A DNA stretch of 64,000 nucleotides from Tenacibaculum singaporense (GCF_003867015.1 NZ_CP032548.1:2051001-2115000); one strand, 5' to 3'. Counted from the first letter of the stretch, positions 41,860 through 51,032 are shown. Made by a program: numbers and translations. Notes: generated by a model from the sequence alone, not told the origin.

Positions 41860-42183
41860 TTATATTTTAAAGTTTTCAGGAGAGCCAAAACTATTTTCTT
41901 TTGAGTCTCCTTTTTTAAATAATAATAAAGATAAAATATAAATATTAAATAATGGTATTAACAGTTTTAGAGAGTTGACACCTTTAATTCCCATATCTTG
42001 ATAACGTTGCCATGCACTTAAAATTATCAGTAAATTTAAAAGGATGCTCCAAAATAATTTCACATATAATTCATTATCAAAATAAAATACAATAAATTCA
42101 ATTAAACTTGAAAGTATAAAAAATAAAGCAAAAGTTTTTCTGCTAATTCTCTTACTCTCGTTATTTTCTTTTAAATGATTCAT
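41860..42183 (-). CDS. DUF805-like small membrane protein
   Basis: 107 residues with three hydrophobic helices (TFALFFILSSLIEFIVFYF, LFWSILLNLLIILSAW, LLIPLFNIYILSLLLF). Between helices 2 and 3 WQRYQDMGIKGVNSL resembles the R-x-x-D-x-G loop of DUF805 proteins. The function is unknown. It lies upstream of the lipoprotein gene at 41259. The 169 bases upstream of it are AT-rich and show no further feature. Confidence 0.65.
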   Translation of the reverse strand: MNHLKENNESKRISRKTFALFFILSSLIEFIVFYFDNELYVKLFWSILLNLLIILSAWQRYQDMGIKGVNSLKLLIPLFNIYILSLLLFKKGDSKENSFGSPENFKI

Positions 42184-42352
42184 GTTTTTTTGATTAAATA
42201 ATTTGAAATTAATTTTAATACCTTTCTGTATAATGTTTTAATAAACTTCCTTTTTTAAATTTTATTAACACTATTAGAAAATACTTTCATTTTAATGAAT
42301 ATATCCAATGATAGCTAATGTAGTGGTTTAAAGATTAAGAACCAAGATAAGT

Positions 42353-43465
42353 TTACTCCACTTCCTTATAAAAAGTCAATTCGTATTTTGGTAACAAATT
42401 AGGGTGTGTAATTTTTATCAAATCTTTTAACACTAAATCTGGGCGTACAGGAGAGAGTTCAAAGTAAATTAAACCACCAGTTTCTCCTTTGTTGTGTCCA
42501 ATAGAAAATATCTTGTTATTGGTAAACGCATCAAACTCTTTGTAATGAATATTTGCGGTAGTTAACTGTTCTTTGGTAGCATACAAGCCACAGTTAAACC
42601 AAAAATCGGCGTGTTGTGCTTTTTCCAATACACTTTCAAAACTTAGAGGTAAGCTACCGGTTCCTTTGGTGTCTTTCCATAAGTAATTTAAGTTGGCATC
42701 ATTGTAAAACGTCGCAATAAAACTTTCACCCGCAGGAACATTCCAAACATCTTTAAACATGCTTCCAGATAAAATAGTAGGCTGTTTGTCGCTGTTTTTA
42801 GCAATTTCTTTAGCTTTTAGATATTCCGCTTCTATGTTGTTGAAAATACTGTCTGCTTCCTTTTCTTTTCCGTATAAAGCCCCAAAAAACTTAATCCATT
42901 CTGCTCTTCCTAACGGAGTTTCTTCCAGCCAATCGCCATTAAAAATGACAGGAATTCCTGTTTTCTTTATGTTTTGGTATAGTTTAGTATTTGGATGCAA
43001 AGCAAAACCAATAACTAACTCAGGCTCAATATCAATCAATTTTTCAGTGTTCATGTCTTGTTCCAATCCTAATTCAACAATGTTACCTTCGTCAATTCTA
43101 TTCCTTGTCCTTTTTGAAGAAATATATTTGGTGTGCGGAAAACCAACAATAGTGTTTTCAGCATTCAAAAGTTCCAACATCGGAATATGTGTAGTACTGG
43201 TAACCACCATTTTTTCAATAGGAACTTTAATTTCATTTTTAGAAAGGTCGGTTTTATCAGTAAGGGTGTAAGAAAAATATTCGTGCGAGCTTTGAAAAGC
43301 CTTTTTAATCACTAATTTTTTCACTCCGTTTTCAGAAATTATATCAAATCCCTTAGCGTATTTTACGGTACTTTGTACAGCTTTCTTTTCGGTAGTTTTT
43401 TTAGTTTTTTGTTTACATTGTGTAAAGAACACAAATAAGGAAAGAATAAATAAATAACGTTTCAT
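42353..43465 (-). CDS. BtuF-like corrinoid/metal-chelate substrate-binding lipoprotein
   Basis: 370 residues with a lipoprotein signal ending FTQCKQKT (Cys17). It has the two-lobed helical-backbone (cluster A-III) binding protein fold: TSTTHIPMLELLNAENTIVGF, KLIDIEPELVIGFAL, NADFWFNCGL-like late motifs and the closing LVLKDLIKITHPNLLP. This family delivers cobalamin or siderophores to ABC importers. The cobalamin assignment comes from its place 12 bases after cobC, as the last gene of the cobUTSC operon. No BtuC or BtuD gene is in the window. Confidence 0.85.
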   Translation of the reverse strand: MKRYLFILSLFVFFTQCKQKTKKTTEKKAVQSTVKYAKGFDIISENGVKKLVIKKAFQSSHEYFSYTLTDKTDLSKNEIKVPIEKMVVTSTTHIPMLELLNAENTIVGFPHTKYISSKRTRNRIDEGNIVELGLEQDMNTEKLIDIEPELVIGFALHPNTKLYQNIKKTGIPVIFNGDWLEETPLGRAEWIKFFGALYGKEKEADSIFNNIEAEYLKAKEIAKNSDKQPTILSGSMFKDVWNVPAGESFIATFYNDANLNYLWKDTKGTGSLPLSFESVLEKAQHADFWFNCGLYATKEQLTTANIHYKEFDAFTNNKIFSIGHNKGETGGLIYFELSPVRPDLVLKDLIKITHPNLLPKYELTFYKEVE

Positions 43466-43477
43466 AGTACTCTATTT

Positions 43478-44005
43478 TTATAGGTGGAAGGTTAGTGTAT
43501 CTCCGTAATTTAGTTTTAATTCAAATGATTTTTCCAACGGAATTTTATTCATATAAGCCCAAAGGCTTCTCATTACTCCCGCATGGGTAACTAGCACAAC
43601 TTTTTGATGATTTTTGGTTGTTAATTCGGTTAAAAAATTGGTAGTTCTATTGTGTAAATCGATATAAGATTCTCCGTTTTTAGCAGGAGTTTTTACAAAA
43701 TCGTTCATCCAAATATCGAGCTCTTTTTTATCAATATCGTTCCATTTTTGTAGCTCCCAATCACCAAAATCAAGTTCTTTCAATCGGTTGTCAAAAATTA
43801 CTGTAGATGAAAGTTTTTCAGCCAAAAGCTTACAGCGTTGTAAGGGACTGCTATAATACGTTACATCAGCGTCGTTGACAGGAACTTTTTTTAGAATACT
43901 ACTCACTTCTTCCTCAAAAGTAGTCGCAACCTCTATATCTGCCTGACCATAGCATATACCTTTGGCAATATCAGGTGTGGTATGTCGTACTAAAATAACT
44001 TCCAT
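43478..44005 (-). CDS. cobC: Alpha-ribazole phosphatase
   Basis: Histidine phosphatase predicted to remove the 5'-phosphate from alpha-ribazole phosphate or cobalamin phosphate in nucleotide-loop assembly. The 175 residues have RHTTPD (phospho-His motif, with T for G as in CobC proteins), YSSPLQRCKLLAEKL, LKELDFGDWE and VTHAGVMRSL. Its start overlaps the end of cobS by 16 bases, so coupling is likely. Confidence 0.92.
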   Translation of the reverse strand: MEVILVRHTTPDIAKGICYGQADIEVATTFEEEVSSILKKVPVNDADVTYYSSPLQRCKLLAEKLSSTVIFDNRLKELDFGDWELQKWNDIDKKELDIWMNDFVKTPAKNGESYIDLHNRTTNFLTELTTKNHQKVVLVTHAGVMRSLWAYMNKIPLEKSFELKLNYGDTLTFHL

Positions 44006-44760
44006 AAGGCAAGTAAACTTAAGTAAAAAACAATTTCAGCTACTTGTTGTAAAGCACCCGCGCAATCTCCTGTTTGACCACCAATCCATTTTTTAAAGAA
44101 ATGCCCCATATACAAATAGGTAAGTAATAAGGGAAGTAATACTAAAAATACCGTTGAATTTTGAAAGAAAAATAAGGGAACTACTCCGAAAATAGCTGAT
44201 ATGAGTAGCGATTTACTACTCATTTGTTTGGTGGTTGGTTTTATTTTAGAACTGTCAATATCTCTTACATAGTCATGTGTGTACAACAATACAGTTGCGA
44301 TAAATCGGCTAATACTATGCCCTGAAATAATTACTAGAATTAAATTAACGGATAGGTTTTGTAAATGATATAGAGCTAAAAATTTTATAGCTAGGATAAA
44401 GACCAAACCACTCACTCCGAAAGTTCCGAGTCTGGAATCTTTCATAATGGTTAAAATTTTTTCTTTGGTCCATCCGCCGCCAAAACCATCGCATACATCG
44501 GCAAATCCATCTTCATGAAAAGCTCCTGTAATCCAAATAGAACTAATCATGCTAATTAGGATAGCAATATCCGTAGGAAAAATATAAGAAAAAGCAAAAT
44601 AGGCTAGTGCTGCAATGCTTCCGACTACAATTCCTACTAAAGAAAAATAACGACTGCTTTTGTTGAGTATTTCAGGAGAATGATCTACCCATTTAGGACA
44701 CGGAATTCGTGTAAAAAACAATACAGCTGTTAAAAAATAATGGATTTGTCTTTTTATCAT
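43990..44760 (-). CDS. cobS: Adenosylcobinamide-GDP ribazoletransferase (cobalamin synthase)
   Basis: Integral membrane enzyme that joins adenosylcobinamide-GDP with alpha-ribazole to make adenosylcobalamin. The 256 residues contain FFTRIPCPKW, ITGAFHEDGFADVCDGFGGG (the metal-binding Glu/Asp motif), KDSRLGTFGVSGL and the C-terminal GGQTGDCAGALQQVAEI. About six membrane helices. It lies 2 bases after cobT and overlaps cobC. Confidence 0.96.
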   Translation of the reverse strand: MIKRQIHYFLTAVLFFTRIPCPKWVDHSPEILNKSSRYFSLVGIVVGSIAALAYFAFSYIFPTDIAILISMISSIWITGAFHEDGFADVCDGFGGGWTKEKILTIMKDSRLGTFGVSGLVFILAIKFLALYHLQNLSVNLILVIISGHSISRFIATVLLYTHDYVRDIDSSKIKPTTKQMSSKSLLISAIFGVVPLFFFQNSTVFLVLLPLLLTYLYMGHFFKKWIGGQTGDCAGALQQVAEIVFYLSLLALWKLF

Positions 44761-44762
44761 AA

Positions 44763-45800
44763 CTAGGCTTCGCTAACATTGGCACTTTTAAAAGTAGCCA
44801 TTTCGTTTAAAAAGTTCACACTCGATTGAATAATAGGAAATGCAACCGCACAACCTGTTCCTTCACCTAAACGTAAACCTAAGTTTAAAAGTGGTTCAGC
44901 ATTTAAGAATTCTAACATTTTTTGATGTCCTTGCTCTCCTGAATTATGACAGAAAATACAATAGTCTAGAATATCAGATTCCATAGCATGAGCGGCTAAT
45001 AGGGCAGCAGTCACAATAAAACCATCAATTAGCAAGGTCATTTTTAAAGAAGCAGCTTCTAACATAGCACCACACATCATTACAATTTCAAATCCGCCAA
45101 AAGCAGTTAAGGCTTCCATAGGTGTTGAAATAGCATCAATATGTAAGTTGTATACTTTACGTAATGTTTCGATTTTTGTTTGTAGTCCTTTATCATCAAC
45201 TCCAGTACCTCTACCTACACAGTTTTCAATAGGTGTATTGGTAAAATAACTCATTAACAAAGCTGCAGAAGACGTGTTGCTAATACCCATTTCACCAAAA
45301 CCAATAACATTACAACCTTCGCTATATACTTTTCTTACCAACTGTCTTCCTTTTTCCAAGGCTTCTTGGCATTGCTCAGAGGTCATAGCTTTGGCAGTGC
45401 TATAGTCTTGCGTACCCTTAGCTATTTTGGCATTGGTAAGTTGTGGATGTGCTTCAAAATCAGCATTCACACCAGCATCTACAATGTTTAAAAGAATGTT
45501 ATTTTGTTTACAAAACACATTAATAGCAGCACCTCCTTGTAAAAAGTTGAACACCATTTGTTGTGTAACTTCTTGAGGGTACGGACTCACTTTTCCCGTA
45601 GTAGCAATTCCATGATCTCCTGCAAAAACCATAATTGTAGGTTTTGAGAGTACAGGTGTAGTGGTATTTTGAATTAAACCAATTTGCATGGCGATCTTTT
45701 CTAAACTTCCTAAAGCACCAATAGGTTTGGTTTTGAAGTTAATTTCTTCTTGAAGTTCGTTTTGTAAATCTCTTGATAGGGGAGTTATTGTTGTTGTCAT
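44763..45800 (-). CDS. cobT: Nicotinate-nucleotide--dimethylbenzimidazole phosphoribosyltransferase
   Basis: Makes alpha-ribazole 5'-phosphate from nicotinate mononucleotide and 5,6-dimethylbenzimidazole. The 345 residues include KPIGALGSLEKIA, MVFAGDHGIAT, VFCKQNN, GFGEMGISNTSSAA, GRGTGVDDKGL and the C-terminal LRLGEGTGCAVAFPI, whose Glu is the catalytic base. Lies in the cobU-T-S-C operon, 3 bases after cobU. Confidence 0.97.
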   Translation of the reverse strand: MTTTITPLSRDLQNELQEEINFKTKPIGALGSLEKIAMQIGLIQNTTTPVLSKPTIMVFAGDHGIATTGKVSPYPQEVTQQMVFNFLQGGAAINVFCKQNNILLNIVDAGVNADFEAHPQLTNAKIAKGTQDYSTAKAMTSEQCQEALEKGRQLVRKVYSEGCNVIGFGEMGISNTSSAALLMSYFTNTPIENCVGRGTGVDDKGLQTKIETLRKVYNLHIDAISTPMEALTAFGGFEIVMMCGAMLEAASLKMTLLIDGFIVTAALLAAHAMESDILDYCIFCHNSGEQGHQKMLEFLNAEPLLNLGLRLGEGTGCAVAFPIIQSSVNFLNEMATFKSANVSEA

Positions 45801-45803
45801 GTG

Positions 45804-46307
45804 TTATTTTAAAGTTAAAGGGAGACCAGATACCATAAAAGTTGCTTTATCAGCCAATTTTGCTATGTATTGGTTCGTCCAACCTTGTAGTTGTGTAAAC
45901 TTTCTTCCAGATTCAGAATTGGCATGTAATCCCATACCAATTTCATTAGAAATGATGATAATATTGGCGTCAATTTCAACCAACTTGTTGATTTCTTCTT
46001 TAGCAATTTCTAGCGCCTTTTCAATATCATATTTTGTATCCACAAAGAAGTTAGTTAACCAGAGTGTAACACAATCAACAACTACCGTTTGTTTTTCAGA
46101 AATTACGTTACTTAACCATTTTTCTTCTTCAACAGTGGTCCAACGTTCATCTCTATCAGAAATATGTCTGTCAACTCGTTGCTTGAAATCTTCATCCCAA
46201 ATACGAGAGGTGGCTAGGTAAATAGGGGTGTCAGATAAAGATTCTGCTAGCTTTTGAGCATAGCTGCTTTTACCTGAGCGTTCACCTCCTGAGATATAAT
46301 ATATCAT
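45804..46307 (-). CDS. cobU: Bifunctional adenosylcobinamide kinase/guanylyltransferase
   Basis: Phosphorylates adenosylcobinamide and then transfers GMP from GTP to it. 167 residues from the ATG at 46307, which directly precedes the P-loop SGGERSGKSSYAQ. An ATG at 46361 would add 18 unconserved residues. Other motifs: YLATSRIWDEDF with DRHISDRDERWTTVEE, VVDCVTLWLTNFF, and SNEIGMGLHANSESGRKF. It is the first gene of the salvage operon. No cobalamin riboswitch is seen in the 100 bases upstream. Confidence 0.96.
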   Translation of the reverse strand: MIYYISGGERSGKSSYAQKLAESLSDTPIYLATSRIWDEDFKQRVDRHISDRDERWTTVEEEKWLSNVISEKQTVVVDCVTLWLTNFFVDTKYDIEKALEIAKEEINKLVEIDANIIIISNEIGMGLHANSESGRKFTQLQGWTNQYIAKLADKATFMVSGLPLTLK

Positions 46308-46408
46308 GAAATCGCATTTTATGTTGACACAAAGATTGGAAAGATTTTTAATAAAAAACAAATTAAAATAGAGAACTGTTTATTTTTGCTGAACTAAAAC
46401 CGCGAATT

Positions 46409-47347
46409 ATGACAGTATCTTCTTTTATGCCAGCAGTAACTCAGATGATTTATGACATGGGGTTACAAGATTATTTAAACGGAATAACTTTTGAGTGCCC
46501 AGAAGTAGCTTTAAAAGAAAAAGAAGTAGCTGTTCGATATAAGTTAGAAGGAAAAGTGTTAACTAGTAAAGAAATAACGGCTATTTTTTCTAAAACCAAG
46601 GCAGAAGGAAAGACGTTGTATTATGTTGATGAACCTGTTTTAGAAAGCATAGCACCAGATATTGTTTTTACACAAGATGTATGTGATGTTTGCCAGATAG
46701 ATACAGAATCTGTGGCAAAATCAGCTTACAAACTACCAAAGGTTCCTAAATTAATTTCTATTACTCCGAACTCTTTAGAAGATGTTTTTGATAATGCGTT
46801 AACCATTGCAAAAGCTATGAAGCAGGAAGCAATAGGAGAAGCGTATGTAAGTGGATTGAAAAAGCGTATTTATGATATTGTAGATGTGCAACGTGAACAT
46901 AGAATCCAATCAAAAAGTGTGATGTTATTAGAGTGGATTGATCCGTTGTTTAATTGCGGACACTGGATTCCTCATCAAATAGGGTATGCAGGTGGTATTG
47001 ATTTGTTATCGCATCCATCAGGAGATAGTATTGTAATTTCTTGGGATAAAATTGTAAAATACGATCCAGAGGTATTGATTATCGCTCCTTGCGGATACGG
47101 AATTGAGAGAACACTTGAAGACATGAAGTTTTTAGAAGAGAGAGAAGAATGGACGTCTTTAAGAGCGGTAAAAAATAAACAAGTATATATTGCCGACTTT
47201 GCCATGTTTACACAATCTTCTGCTGGTACTTTGGTGGAAGGAATTGAATGTTTGGCAAAAATGATTCATCCAGCTTATTATACCCTTCCAGAAAACTTAC
47301 AAACAAAATTCGCAAATTATCATGATTTGATGGTTGCTAATTTATAA
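46409..47347 (+). CDS. BtuF-like corrinoid-binding protein without a signal peptide
   Basis: 312 residues of the same binding-protein superfamily as the lipoprotein at 42353, but starting directly with MTVSSFMPAVTQMIYDMGL, the first strand-helix of the fold, so it appears cytoplasmic. Features include FTQDVCDVCQID with a Cys-x-x-Cys, LLEWIDPLFNCGHWIPHQIG and IIAPCGYGIERTL. Signal-less members of this family occur near cobalamin genes in several phyla. A cytoplasmic corrinoid-binding role is inferred. It is divergent from cobU. A TATTTTTG box (46381-46388) lies 20 bases upstream of the ATG. Its last codons contain the -33 element of the riboswitch promoter. Confidence 0.82.
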   Translation: MTVSSFMPAVTQMIYDMGLQDYLNGITFECPEVALKEKEVAVRYKLEGKVLTSKEITAIFSKTKAEGKTLYYVDEPVLESIAPDIVFTQDVCDVCQIDTESVAKSAYKLPKVPKLISITPNSLEDVFDNALTIAKAMKQEAIGEAYVSGLKKRIYDIVDVQREHRIQSKSVMLLEWIDPLFNCGHWIPHQIGYAGGIDLLSHPSGDSIVISWDKIVKYDPEVLIIAPCGYGIERTLEDMKFLEEREEWTSLRAVKNKQVYIADFAMFTQSSAGTLVEGIECLAKMIHPAYYTLPENLQTKFANYHDLMVANL

Positions 47348-47363
47348 GAATACTATACATTTG
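47334..47363 (+). promoter_or_regulatory. Promoter of the cobalamin riboswitch/btuB transcript
   Basis: TTG at 47334-47336 and TACATTTG at 47356-47363 are separated by exactly 19 bases, the flavobacterial consensus. The -33 element lies inside the end of the preceding gene. It would start transcription about 7-10 bases downstream, just ahead of the riboswitch. Confidence 0.65.
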
Positions 47364-47373
47364 CCGTGATTTT

Positions 47374-47535
47374 TGGTTTTTCTTTAATTATCTATTAAAG
47401 AAAATTAAAAGGGAATTCGGTGTAAAACCGAAGCTGTTCCCGCAACTGTAAGCTATTAAGCTTGTAACAATTACTCAAACCACTGTTTTTTTAATGGGAA
47501 GGTATGTTACAAGACGCAAGCCAGGAGACCTGCCA
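47374..47535 (+). promoter_or_regulatory. Cobalamin (AdoCbl-type) riboswitch
   Basis: The conserved elements appear in order: GGGAA then GGTG near 47411-47422, the B12-box-related GCTGTTCCCGCAACTGTAA (47433-47451), a CCACTG arm with GGGAAGG (47481-47502), and the closing GCAAGCCAGGAGACCTGCC (47516-47534). It lies 48 bases ahead of the BtuB-type receptor gene and should reduce its expression when cobalamin is plentiful. Confidence 0.95.
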
Positions 47536-47582
47536 ATTATTATAATTTAATTAAAACTTTCGGGATAAAAGTTTAATGTATA

Positions 47583-49463
47583 ATGAAGAAAATAATAACA
47601 ATATTCATACTGTTTTTTACAATTAATCTTTTTTCTCAAAAAGATACAATAGCTATTAACAAATTAAAAGAGGTAATAGTTAACGGGAAGAGAAATGTAG
47701 AAAAAAAACGCATTGCTACGAAAGAATTAAAGATAGGAGCTAAAGAACAAACTAAAAACCCTATCAACTTAACTAACCTCTTACGATATAATAGCCCAAT
47801 AGCTTTTAGAGATTATGGTAATGGAGGCGTGAGTACTGCACGTTTTAGAGGAACATCGGCTTCAAATACATTGGTGTTATGGAATGGAGTACCTATAAAT
47901 GCTGTAGGAAGCGGACAAACAGATTTTAACGCACTTTCTGCGAGTATAAGTGATAATATTGTTGTGCAAAGTGGGGGAAATAGTACTGAATATGGATCTG
48001 GTGCTATTGGAGGAACTGTTCATTTAAATGATGAGTTGTTGTTTAAGAATCATCAAAAGTTTAATTTGTTTACTTCTTACGGAAGTTACAATACAACGTC
48101 TAATTTCTTTAAAAGTTCAGCAGGAACAGGTAAGTGGAGTATAAAATTAGCTTCTACGTTTAATTATTCCGATAATGATTACACATACATAGATGAACGT
48201 TATAAAGATAGCGAAGGTGATTTACTAACTAATGAAAATGGTAAATACAAAAACTATGGAGTTAATTTTGTCATAGGTTATAAGTTTAGTCCTACAAATT
48301 CTTTATCGTTTTATTCGACTGCCTACTATGGAAATCGTTTGTTTTCTGATGGATTGCCGAACCCGTCTGCTGGAAGTGAACGAAATGAAGATTTTAATCA
48401 AAGAAACTTACTACAGTGGAAATATGCATTTTCTTCTCAGTTTAAACAAGAACTAAACTTAGCTTACCTAACGCAGGAATATAGGTATTACGGGAATAAA
48501 GATGCTGAAAATTACAGTTTTGGTAAGTCTAAAACTGCTTTATTAAATCACTCTTTAACTTATAAACCATCTAATGTTTTATCGTTTAATTATAAAACGA
48601 TGTACGAAAACATTAATGGTGAGAATACAGATATTAATACCAAAACAAGAAATTCTGTAGCGTTTGTGGGTAGTGTTAAATATCAGCCTATTGAAAAATT
48701 AATAACGAATTTACAAGTTAGAAAAGAAATTAATTCAGATTTTAATGTGCCTCTGTCTTTATTCGTAGGAGGAGAATATAGATTAACTAATCAATTAAAC
48801 ATTCTAGCCAATTTTTCAACAAATTATCGAGTTCCTACTTATAATGAAATGTATTGGCCTGTAGTTGGAAATTTAAACTTAATACCTGAAAGCTCAAAAC
48901 AAGGGGAGTTAGGAGTTTCTTTTAAAAAGAAAAACTTAAACATAACATCTACATTATTTTATATTTATATTAATGATAAAATTCTTTGGTTACCAACAGG
49001 GGGTAGTAATTTGTGGAGACCAAGAAACGTAAACGATGTAATAAATAAAGGTGTAGAAACTTTTGTAAGTTATAAGAAAGAGATAGGGGAGCATATTATT
49101 GATTTTTCTTCTAACTATACATTTACTTTGGCAGAAAACACAGAAACAAAAAAAACACTTCCTTATGCACCTGAGCATTTGTTAAATTTTAATATCAATT
49201 ATAATTATAAAAGGTTTATTTTTTTTATACAAAGCTTACATCAAGGTAAGGTGTATACTAATGAAACAAACTTAGATTTTTATTCTTTAGATCCAGTACA
49301 TGTTCAAAATGCAGGAGTAACCTTTAATTTATCTACAAAACAAACAAAGCTTCCAATGATAGGGTTTACGCTAAATAATATATTTAATAAGGTGTATTAT
49401 TTTTCAAACTTACGTCCTATGCCTGGAACAAATTTTAATATCAATTTAAATTATAAATTTTAA
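47583..49463 (+). CDS. btuB: TonB-dependent cobalamin receptor (BtuB-type)
   Basis: A 626-residue outer-membrane importer. The signal peptide (about 1-19) is followed by a TonB box-like KLKEVIVNGKR, the plug domain (FRGTSASNTLVLWNGVPI; VQSGGNSTEYGSGAIGGTVHL) and a 22-strand barrel ending in Phe (NINLNYKF). The cobalamin substrate is inferred from the riboswitch in its leader and the BtuG-like gene 4 bases downstream. It lacks the carboxypeptidase-like N-terminal domain of SusC proteins. Confidence 0.93.
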   Translation: MKKIITIFILFFTINLFSQKDTIAINKLKEVIVNGKRNVEKKRIATKELKIGAKEQTKNPINLTNLLRYNSPIAFRDYGNGGVSTARFRGTSASNTLVLWNGVPINAVGSGQTDFNALSASISDNIVVQSGGNSTEYGSGAIGGTVHLNDELLFKNHQKFNLFTSYGSYNTTSNFFKSSAGTGKWSIKLASTFNYSDNDYTYIDERYKDSEGDLLTNENGKYKNYGVNFVIGYKFSPTNSLSFYSTAYYGNRLFSDGLPNPSAGSERNEDFNQRNLLQWKYAFSSQFKQELNLAYLTQEYRYYGNKDAENYSFGKSKTALLNHSLTYKPSNVLSFNYKTMYENINGENTDINTKTRNSVAFVGSVKYQPIEKLITNLQVRKEINSDFNVPLSLFVGGEYRLTNQLNILANFSTNYRVPTYNEMYWPVVGNLNLIPESSKQGELGVSFKKKNLNITSTLFYIYINDKILWLPTGGSNLWRPRNVNDVINKGVETFVSYKKEIGEHIIDFSSNYTFTLAENTETKKTLPYAPEHLLNFNINYNYKRFIFFIQSLHQGKVYTNETNLDFYSLDPVHVQNAGVTFNLSTKQTKLPMIGFTLNNIFNKVYYFSNLRPMPGTNFNINLNYKF

Positions 49464-49467
49464 ACCA

Positions 49468-50553
49468 ATGAAAATAACAAAACTACTTTTACAGCTTTTT
49501 TTAGTAAGTATAGTTCTTACTTCTTGTTCTAGTGAGGACAAAATAGTTGAAGTATCTAGAGAAGCATATGACAATGGCATAATTATCAGCTCAGAAGGAA
49601 ACTTTGGAGCTAAAGATGGTTCAATTTCTTTTCTAGATAGTAGTATAAAAGAATCGGAAAACTTTGTTTATGCTGGAGTAAATGGAGCTTTATTAGGAGG
49701 ATTAATACAATCTATCACGTTTACAGATACAGAAGCTTATATTATCTTAAATGATGTGAATACTATCGTAGTAGTTGATAGGGTAAGTTTTAAAAAGAAA
49801 GGCCAAATAACAACTGGATTTAATACTCCAAGATATATGACTGTATTAGGAAGCAAAGGTTATGTGACCAATTGGGGAGCTACAGATAATGAAAGTGATG
49901 ATTTTGTTGCGATTGTAGATTTGAACTCTTTAAAAGTAGAAGGAAAAATAGACGTTGAGTTAGGTCCAGAACAAATACTGAATAAAGATAACAAATTATA
50001 CGTCTCTCATAAAGGAGCTTATGGTTCAAATAATATTATATCTATTATAGATTTGAATGATAATAATAGTATTTCTACTGTAACAGTTAAGGATAAACCA
50101 GACGAAATAGCTTTTGATGGATCAGGTAACTTAATCGTTTTATCAGAAGGAAAAGCAGCTTATACAGGAGATGAAACATTAGGTGCTATCTCTAAAGTGA
50201 ATATAGCAAATAAAACAGTGGAGGAAATTGTTTTTCCTGAAGGAGTACACCCTTCTTTAATGACTTTAGATAATAATAATTTGTATTATAGTATCGGAGC
50301 AAAAGTTTATAAAATGGGGGTAAATGACTCTAGTTTACCAGCATCTGAAATAATAACAGTTGATTTATTTACTGATGAGTCTAAAGGAGCTTATATTTTA
50401 TTTTATGGTATGGGGGTAAAAGAAGGTAGGTTATATGCTTTGAATACTAGCTTTGTTAGTACAAGTGAAGTACAGGTCTTTAATTTATCTGATAATAAAA
50501 AGGTTAAAAGTTTTGAAGTAGGTGTAGGAGCTTCAAAAATTTATTTCAATTAG
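49468..50553 (+). CDS. BtuG-like surface beta-propeller lipoprotein (DUF5074/YncE type)
   Basis: 361 residues with a lipoprotein signal ending LTSCSSED. It is a seven-bladed-type propeller with repeated blades such as NTIVVVDRVSFKKKGQI, DFVAIVDLNSLKVEGKI and NIISIIDLNDNNSISTV. In Bacteroides, BtuG is a propeller lipoprotein on the cell surface that binds cobalamin very tightly and passes it to BtuB. The fold, lipid anchor and immediate adjacency to the riboswitch-controlled BtuB gene argue for the same role here, although sequence identity was not tested. An acidic stretch follows the Cys, but no clear export signal was confirmed. Confidence 0.82.
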   Translation: MKITKLLLQLFLVSIVLTSCSSEDKIVEVSREAYDNGIIISSEGNFGAKDGSISFLDSSIKESENFVYAGVNGALLGGLIQSITFTDTEAYIILNDVNTIVVVDRVSFKKKGQITTGFNTPRYMTVLGSKGYVTNWGATDNESDDFVAIVDLNSLKVEGKIDVELGPEQILNKDNKLYVSHKGAYGSNNIISIIDLNDNNSISTVTVKDKPDEIAFDGSGNLIVLSEGKAAYTGDETLGAISKVNIANKTVEEIVFPEGVHPSLMTLDNNNLYYSIGAKVYKMGVNDSSLPASEIITVDLFTDESKGAYILFYGMGVKEGRLYALNTSFVSTSEVQVFNLSDNKKVKSFEVGVGASKIYFN

Positions 50554-50587
50554 GTTGTATCCTAATAAAAAGGGAAGAATGCTATGC

Positions 50588-50622
50588 ATAAGCTCACCAT
50601 TTGGTGAGCTTATTTTTTTTAT
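50588..50622. terminator. Bidirectional terminator after btuB-btuG operon
   Basis: AAGCTCACCA and TGGTGAGCTT form a perfect stem with a 2-base loop, followed by a run of T. It also ends the convergent DCC-protein gene, whose stop codon it touches. Confidence 0.85.
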
Positions 50623-51032
50623 AAAAACTTATCTTGTATTTCTTTAGAAGGAATCATACATGCATCTTTTTTACCAAACCATTTGTAACGATTTTTAGCA
50701 ATGTAATCGTATACAATATTTCTGAGCCCCTCTGGAAAGACCCAAAAAACTTGTGTTAGTTTCCATATCCCGCCAAAATCATTCATAATTTTTAACGCAG
50801 CCGTAGATTTAATATCATAAGCAACATTTGGTTCATATAAAATAATAGAATCAACCTTAGAAGTGTCTATCCCTAAATATTGTGTTATTTCTTTTCCTAT
50901 ATCAGATTGAAGAGAAGTAAATACAAACTGATTTTTGACATCATATTTTATAACTTTTAGAACACTATCGTTGCAAAAATTACAGACACCATCAAATAAA
51001 ATCACTTTTTTATTACTAGGTAAATTGTTCAT
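50619..51032 (-). CDS. DCC-family thiol-disulfide oxidoreductase-like protein
   Basis: 137 residues beginning with the family signature VILFDGVCNFCNDSV, a thioredoxin-like Cys-x-x-Cys after the FDG motif. The second half has SIILYEPNVAYDIKSTAALK and the C-terminal YRWFGKKDACMIPS, matching the YuxK group (named for the DxxCxxC motif). The substrate is unknown. It is convergent with the BtuG-like gene and divergent from the MacAB-type operon. Confidence 0.9.
   Translation of the reverse strand: MNNLPSNKKVILFDGVCNFCNDSVLKVIKYDVKNQFVFTSLQSDIGKEITQYLGIDTSKVDSIILYEPNVAYDIKSTAALKIMNDFGGIWKLTQVFWVFPEGLRNIVYDYIAKNRYKWFGKKDACMIPSKEIQDKFL

Noticed and set aside
46308..46408. A cobalamin riboswitch upstream of cobU
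   Set aside because: The 100-base divergent region has no GCAACTG box or CCTGCC closing motif. Only the btuB leader carries them.
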